NCBI GenBank assembly: GCA_021846285.1
Contig: JAJZCB010000018.1
Location: 1,452-48,348, forward strand
Length of the DNA stretch: 46,897 nucleotides
Direction of reading: 5' to 3'
Source of the DNA: Bacillota bacterium
Lineage (GTDB): Bacteria > Bacillota > Bacilli > Alicyclobacillales > SLC66
Below, in pieces: positions 44,000 to 46,897 of this stretch (its first letter is position 1; the number at the start of each line of letters is the position of its first letter). A model generated the notes under the pieces. That model was not told the origin of the DNA. It was given only the letters and a program-made list of their open reading frames with translations, and ran no database searches. Position numbers and translations under genes: made by a program.

Positions 44000-44875
44000 T
44001 CACTGAGTCGGTCCACTGCTGCGGGAGCCAGACCCTGGCGGAGTTGCCAGATAGGCGAGTGCCATCTGAAGTGGTCGAACTTCCACCTTTGGCTCTGTGC
44101 GCCACACGATTTCTGCTTTGCGCAATTCCCGTTCAGCAGCCTGGGACAGCGTGAGATGCGCGTCATCCGATACAGGCGCCGGAGAATCCCCCTGTTCGCT
44201 CTGCAGGGACGTGTAATAGGCGTCCAGGCGACCCAATTCCAATTCCAGCCGTTGACGAGCCTCAATGGCCCACCGATGATCGCGCGCCTCCACATCCAGA
44301 CGCACGCAACCGAGCAGTAAGGCGAAGACCTGGTCCATATCGATCGGCGCCGCCATCAGACGGACGTGCTGCGGACGTTCATCGAGCAATGAGCGCTTCG
44401 TCAACCCGGTCATTGCATCGCCGTATACCTGCAAGGTTTGCAGATCAATGGCGTATGACTCGAGAAAATCCTTTCTGCGGTCGGATACGAACGATACCTT
44501 GACTACGAAGACCGCATAGGGAAAAAGCACCGGGGCCGTTTCGTATGCGGTCGCGAAAGCGCCGCGAGTCTTGGCGCTGGCGTAGAGCCTTAGCATCCGA
44601 TAACAGCCAGGAACCACAAGTTCCGGTTTCGCCTGCGGCGGCGCTCCCGTATCCTCACTCTCCGGTTTAAACTTCAAATAAAGTACGGTATTGGCGGGAT
44701 GTTCGTTCATGGCTTCGACCCACATCCAATAGAAGGGCCGATCCGTCAATTCCTTGTCCACGTCGCGTGGCAGTTCCACACACAGCACATCGGGCGGCCC
44801 CGGTTTCAAGGAGGCGCCCACGTGACGAAAATAGCGCTCACAATAGTCAAAAAGTGAATGTTCATCATGGTTCAT
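44000..44875 (-). CDS. yqhG: YqhG-family protein of unknown function
   Basis: A 291-residue protein. The N-terminal HSLFDYCERYFRHVGA and the later DVLCVELPRDVDKELTDRPFYWMWVEAM resemble the YqhG family of Bacillales. No membrane segment and no catalytic motif are seen. The C-terminal part is predicted helical and charged. The ATG at 44875 is preceded by GAGGAGAC; a longer frame to 44944 is less likely. It follows yqhH on the minus strand, the same pair as in B. subtilis. Function unknown. Confidence 0.8.
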   Translation of the reverse strand: MNHDEHSLFDYCERYFRHVGASLKPGPPDVLCVELPRDVDKELTDRPFYWMWVEAMNEHPANTVLYLKFKPESEDTGAPPQAKPELVVPGCYRMLRLYASAKTRGAFATAYETAPVLFPYAVFVVKVSFVSDRRKDFLESYAIDLQTLQVYGDAMTGLTKRSLLDERPQHVRLMAAPIDMDQVFALLLGCVRLDVEARDHRWAIEARQRLELELGRLDAYYTSLQSEQGDSPAPVSDDAHLTLSQAAERELRKAEIVWRTEPKVEVRPLQMALAYLATPPGSGSRSSGPTQ

Positions 44876-44985
44876 GGGGAGTCTCCTCAATGTGCAATAT
44901 GACCGAAAGACGAGTGGAGTCAGGTTCAGGCCGACAGGCGCCACGGTTTCATCTCTCAGGCCGACAGACGTCTCAGCCTGATCCT

Positions 44986-46656
44986 TCAGGCGTTGTGTTC
45001 CATGCCAGTTCCAGCGCTTGATTCGCGCACCTGCACTCGCTTTGAGAGTGCGGACAAACGAGCCTTGACTTCCGTCTCGTCGCGACTCTCCATGAAAGTA
45101 CGCATGAGGTCATCTTCAAATGCTTTCGCGCCAAGGATGACGTCGAGTTCACCGATGATCAGCTCGAACATGCGAATCTTATCCTGCAGCAGCGTGACCA
45201 TGTGCTCCTCGATCGTGCCAACCGTTGAAAAGTTGCGGATATAGACAGGACGTGTCTGGCCCAGGCGGTGAACCCTCCCTATGCGCTGTTCGATACGCAT
45301 GGGATTCCAAGGCAAATCAAAGTTGATGACCTGGTTACAGAACTGGAGGTTGATGCCTTCACCGCCTGCCTCGGTGGCGATTAGCACCTGTGCGCGGTGT
45401 TCAAATAGATCCTTCATCCAATCTTTCTTTCCCCGCTTGTAACCACCTCGATAGATCACAGCCCTGATATTGGACTGCTGCAGCATATAGAGCAGGAAAT
45501 CCTGCGTGGCGCGGTACTCGGTAAATATAATGACTTTGTCGCCTATCTCCTTGACCAGTTCAATCACACGGTTCACCTTTGTATAATTCGGAACGGACTC
45601 AGCGCGGTGATGAAGATCACGCAACCGCGCCAACTCAGCGGTTGTGAGATTCCTGTCCCTTTGCATGGTTTCAAGTGTGCACATGGCGGCGTAGGAACTG
45701 CTGCAAATTTCGCGTTGCAGGGTAATCAGGGACAATACGCTGCGATGCCGTTCCTTACGCCGCACATATTCGTCCCGGATGAACTCGGTGACCGCATCGT
45801 ACAGACCCTGTTCTTCGGGAGACAGCTGAACCTGCAGCGCTTCGACGAAGCGCTCGGTGAAATCGACCCCGCCGTCGCGGCGCCGATTTCGAACCATCAC
45901 TTCGTCGATTGCGGACCGCAGTGCGCGCGGGTTTTTTGGTACGCGCTTGGAATTGACATGCGTAGAACGAAACGTCGCCTGGTTACCCAGTTGACCGGGG
46001 CGCAGCAGGTTGATCAGATTGTAGAGCTCGCGCATGTCATTTTGCACAGGCGTGGCCGTGACCAGCAGCAGATATTTTTTCCGCAATTGATTGACGATCT
46101 GCCAATTGCGCGTTTTGCTGTTCTTCAATTTGTGCGCTTCATCGACAATCAACAGATCCCAGTCCTGATTCAGTACTTGTGAGCGGTGCGGCTCCCGTTT
46201 TGTCGTGTCGATCGAGGCCACCAAAACATCATACGTTGTCCATGACCACTCATTGCGCTGCGCAAAAGCGGATACGGCGAACTTTTCATTGAGTTCACGA
46301 GTCCACTGCAAAACCAGAGACGCAGGTACAAGGATGAGCGCTTTTTTCACCAATCCGCGCAGGAGGTATTCTTTTAAGATGAGCCCCGCCTCGATTGTCT
46401 TGCCGAGGCCTACTTCGTCTGCGAGAAGCGCACGCCCATGCAGTTCATTGATCACCCGCCTGGCAGTTTTGATCTGATGATCGAACGGCACAAGTCCTGG
46501 CAGTACACCAAGACAGGTCAATTCATCGAAGGATTCCGCAACTGACTGTTGATGCGCTTCAAACGCGAGGGTAAACATGGACCATTTTCCGGCTGGCATG
46601 TCTCCACGCTCGGTCAGTAATGTGCGCAACTCCGTGTATTCGTGGTAAGTATACAA
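44986..46656 (-). CDS. yqhH: SNF2-family DEAD/DEAH-box helicase YqhH
   Basis: A 556-residue SF2 helicase-like ATPase. Motif I is DEVGLGKTIEAG, motif II DEAH, motif III TATP, and motif VI is QRIGRVHRLGQ, the SNF2/RapA type. It probably remodels nucleic acid-protein complexes; the physiological role is unknown. TTG 46656 follows GGGAGTGA. It is the first gene of a yqhH-yqhG unit that diverges from the glycine-riboswitch transcript, as in B. subtilis. Confidence 0.92.
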   Translation of the reverse strand: MYTYHEYTELRTLLTERGDMPAGKWSMFTLAFEAHQQSVAESFDELTCLGVLPGLVPFDHQIKTARRVINELHGRALLADEVGLGKTIEAGLILKEYLLRGLVKKALILVPASLVLQWTRELNEKFAVSAFAQRNEWSWTTYDVLVASIDTTKREPHRSQVLNQDWDLLIVDEAHKLKNSKTRNWQIVNQLRKKYLLLVTATPVQNDMRELYNLINLLRPGQLGNQATFRSTHVNSKRVPKNPRALRSAIDEVMVRNRRRDGGVDFTERFVEALQVQLSPEEQGLYDAVTEFIRDEYVRRKERHRSVLSLITLQREICSSSYAAMCTLETMQRDRNLTTAELARLRDLHHRAESVPNYTKVNRVIELVKEIGDKVIIFTEYRATQDFLLYMLQQSNIRAVIYRGGYKRGKKDWMKDLFEHRAQVLIATEAGGEGINLQFCNQVINFDLPWNPMRIEQRIGRVHRLGQTRPVYIRNFSTVGTIEEHMVTLLQDKIRMFELIIGELDVILGAKAFEDDLMRTFMESRDETEVKARLSALSKRVQVRESSAGTGMEHNA

Positions 46657-46735
46657 AGCGCATTCACTCCCAAGTAGTTACGCGTCGTCCGGATGTTTCC
46701 TTTGCCAGTCTCATTAGTATGTCCGTTTCCTCTGC

Positions 46736-46764
46736 TGGAAATCAGCGCTCCCAGCAGGTATACT
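46736..46764 (+). promoter_or_regulatory. Promoter for the glycine-riboswitch transcript, with overlapping inverted repeat
   Basis: TGGAAA (46736-46741), 17 bases, then TATACT (46759-46764), about 15 bases before the riboswitch. A 7-bp inverted repeat (CTGCTGG 46732-46738, CCAGCAG 46751-46757) covers the -35 and spacer and could be a protein-binding site. Confidence 0.5.
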
Positions 46765-46778
46765 AAGAACACAATGGC

Positions 46779-46897
46779 ATATGCGGATGACAGTCGCGGG
46801 AGAGAACGGCGCAACAGAGCCGTCGCCGAAGGAGCAAGCGGCAAGAGCGGTCTTGCAGTGTGAATCTCTCAGGTAAAAGTACCGCGGTTGGACGCCT
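46779..46897 (+). ncRNA. Glycine riboswitch (first aptamer, cut by the window end)
   Basis: The conserved blocks are seen in order: GCGG and GACAG, CGGGAGAG, the core GCCGAAGGAGCAA, AATCTCTCAGG, then AAAAG, CCGC and GGACGC at the last bases. The GCGG/CCGC pair closes P1. The order agrees with the gcvT-upstream aptamers of B. subtilis, and the yqhH neighbour supports gcvT (glycine cleavage T protein) as the next gene outside the window. A second aptamer may follow. Glycine binding usually turns on the cleavage operon. Confidence 0.93.

Overview
The window looks like a chromosomal segment of an endospore-forming Firmicute of the Bacillales. An Alicyclobacillaceae-like lineage is my best guess, inferred from gene order and from a moderately GC-rich composition judged by eye. 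The backbone follows the Bacillus subtilis order valS-folC-(comC)-spoIIB-maf-radC-mreBCD-minCD-spoIVFA/FB-rplU-prp-rpmA-obg. It then carries the comG operon with aroK, and the yqhG/yqhH pair opposite a glycine riboswitch that normally controls gcvT. Spore genes (spoIIB, spoIVFA, spoIVFB), a bacilliredoxin and an L27 with a Prp-cleavable N-terminus all fit this assignment.

Layout. 1-3.5 kb: 3' end of valS, folC, murC. 3.6-15.3 kb: a complete type IV pilus cluster (pilB, pilT, pilC, pilA, prepilin peptidase pilD, pilM, pilN, pilO, a Uma2-family gene, and three minor pilin-like genes). The last of these carries a long repetitive beta-solenoid-like tail. The cluster occupies the place where B. 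subtilis has only comC. 15.4-18.3 kb: a G5/3D cell-wall protein, a YtxJ-type bacilliredoxin whose catalytic cysteine codon is TGA, and a CPA2 antiporter on the minus strand. 18.4-31.8 kb: the sporulation, cell-shape and division block. 31.8-32.7 kb: a Nudix and a JAMM gene. 32.9-37.2 kb: a second, competence-type pilus operon (comGA-comGG). 37.3-40.7 kb: aroK, asnB and a DnaI-like helicase loader. 40.8-42.4 kb: an IscB element with its omega-RNA and no transposase. 42.4-43.9 kb: a chemoreceptor gene followed by a 152-bp MITE. 44.0-46.9 kb: yqhG and yqhH (minus strand) and the start of a glycine riboswitch, cut by the window edge.

How the parts work together. One prepilin peptidase (PilD) is visible for two pilin sets: a retractile T4P with PilB, PilT and PilMNO, and the Com pseudopilus with ComGA and ComGB and no retraction ATPase of its own. 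Murein synthesis (murC, PBP2, mreBCD), division-site selection (minCD) and sporulation proteolysis (spoIVFA/FB) follow.

The most notable item is the bacilliredoxin at 16610-16939. An in-frame TGA replaces the active-site cysteine, the frame is otherwise intact, and a hairpin fitting the bacterial SECIS pattern follows immediately. This suggests a selenocysteine-containing bacilliredoxin. Other items of interest are the IscB/omega-RNA element, the solenoid minor pilin, the MITE with a 9-bp target duplication, and two matching sigma-E-like promoters.
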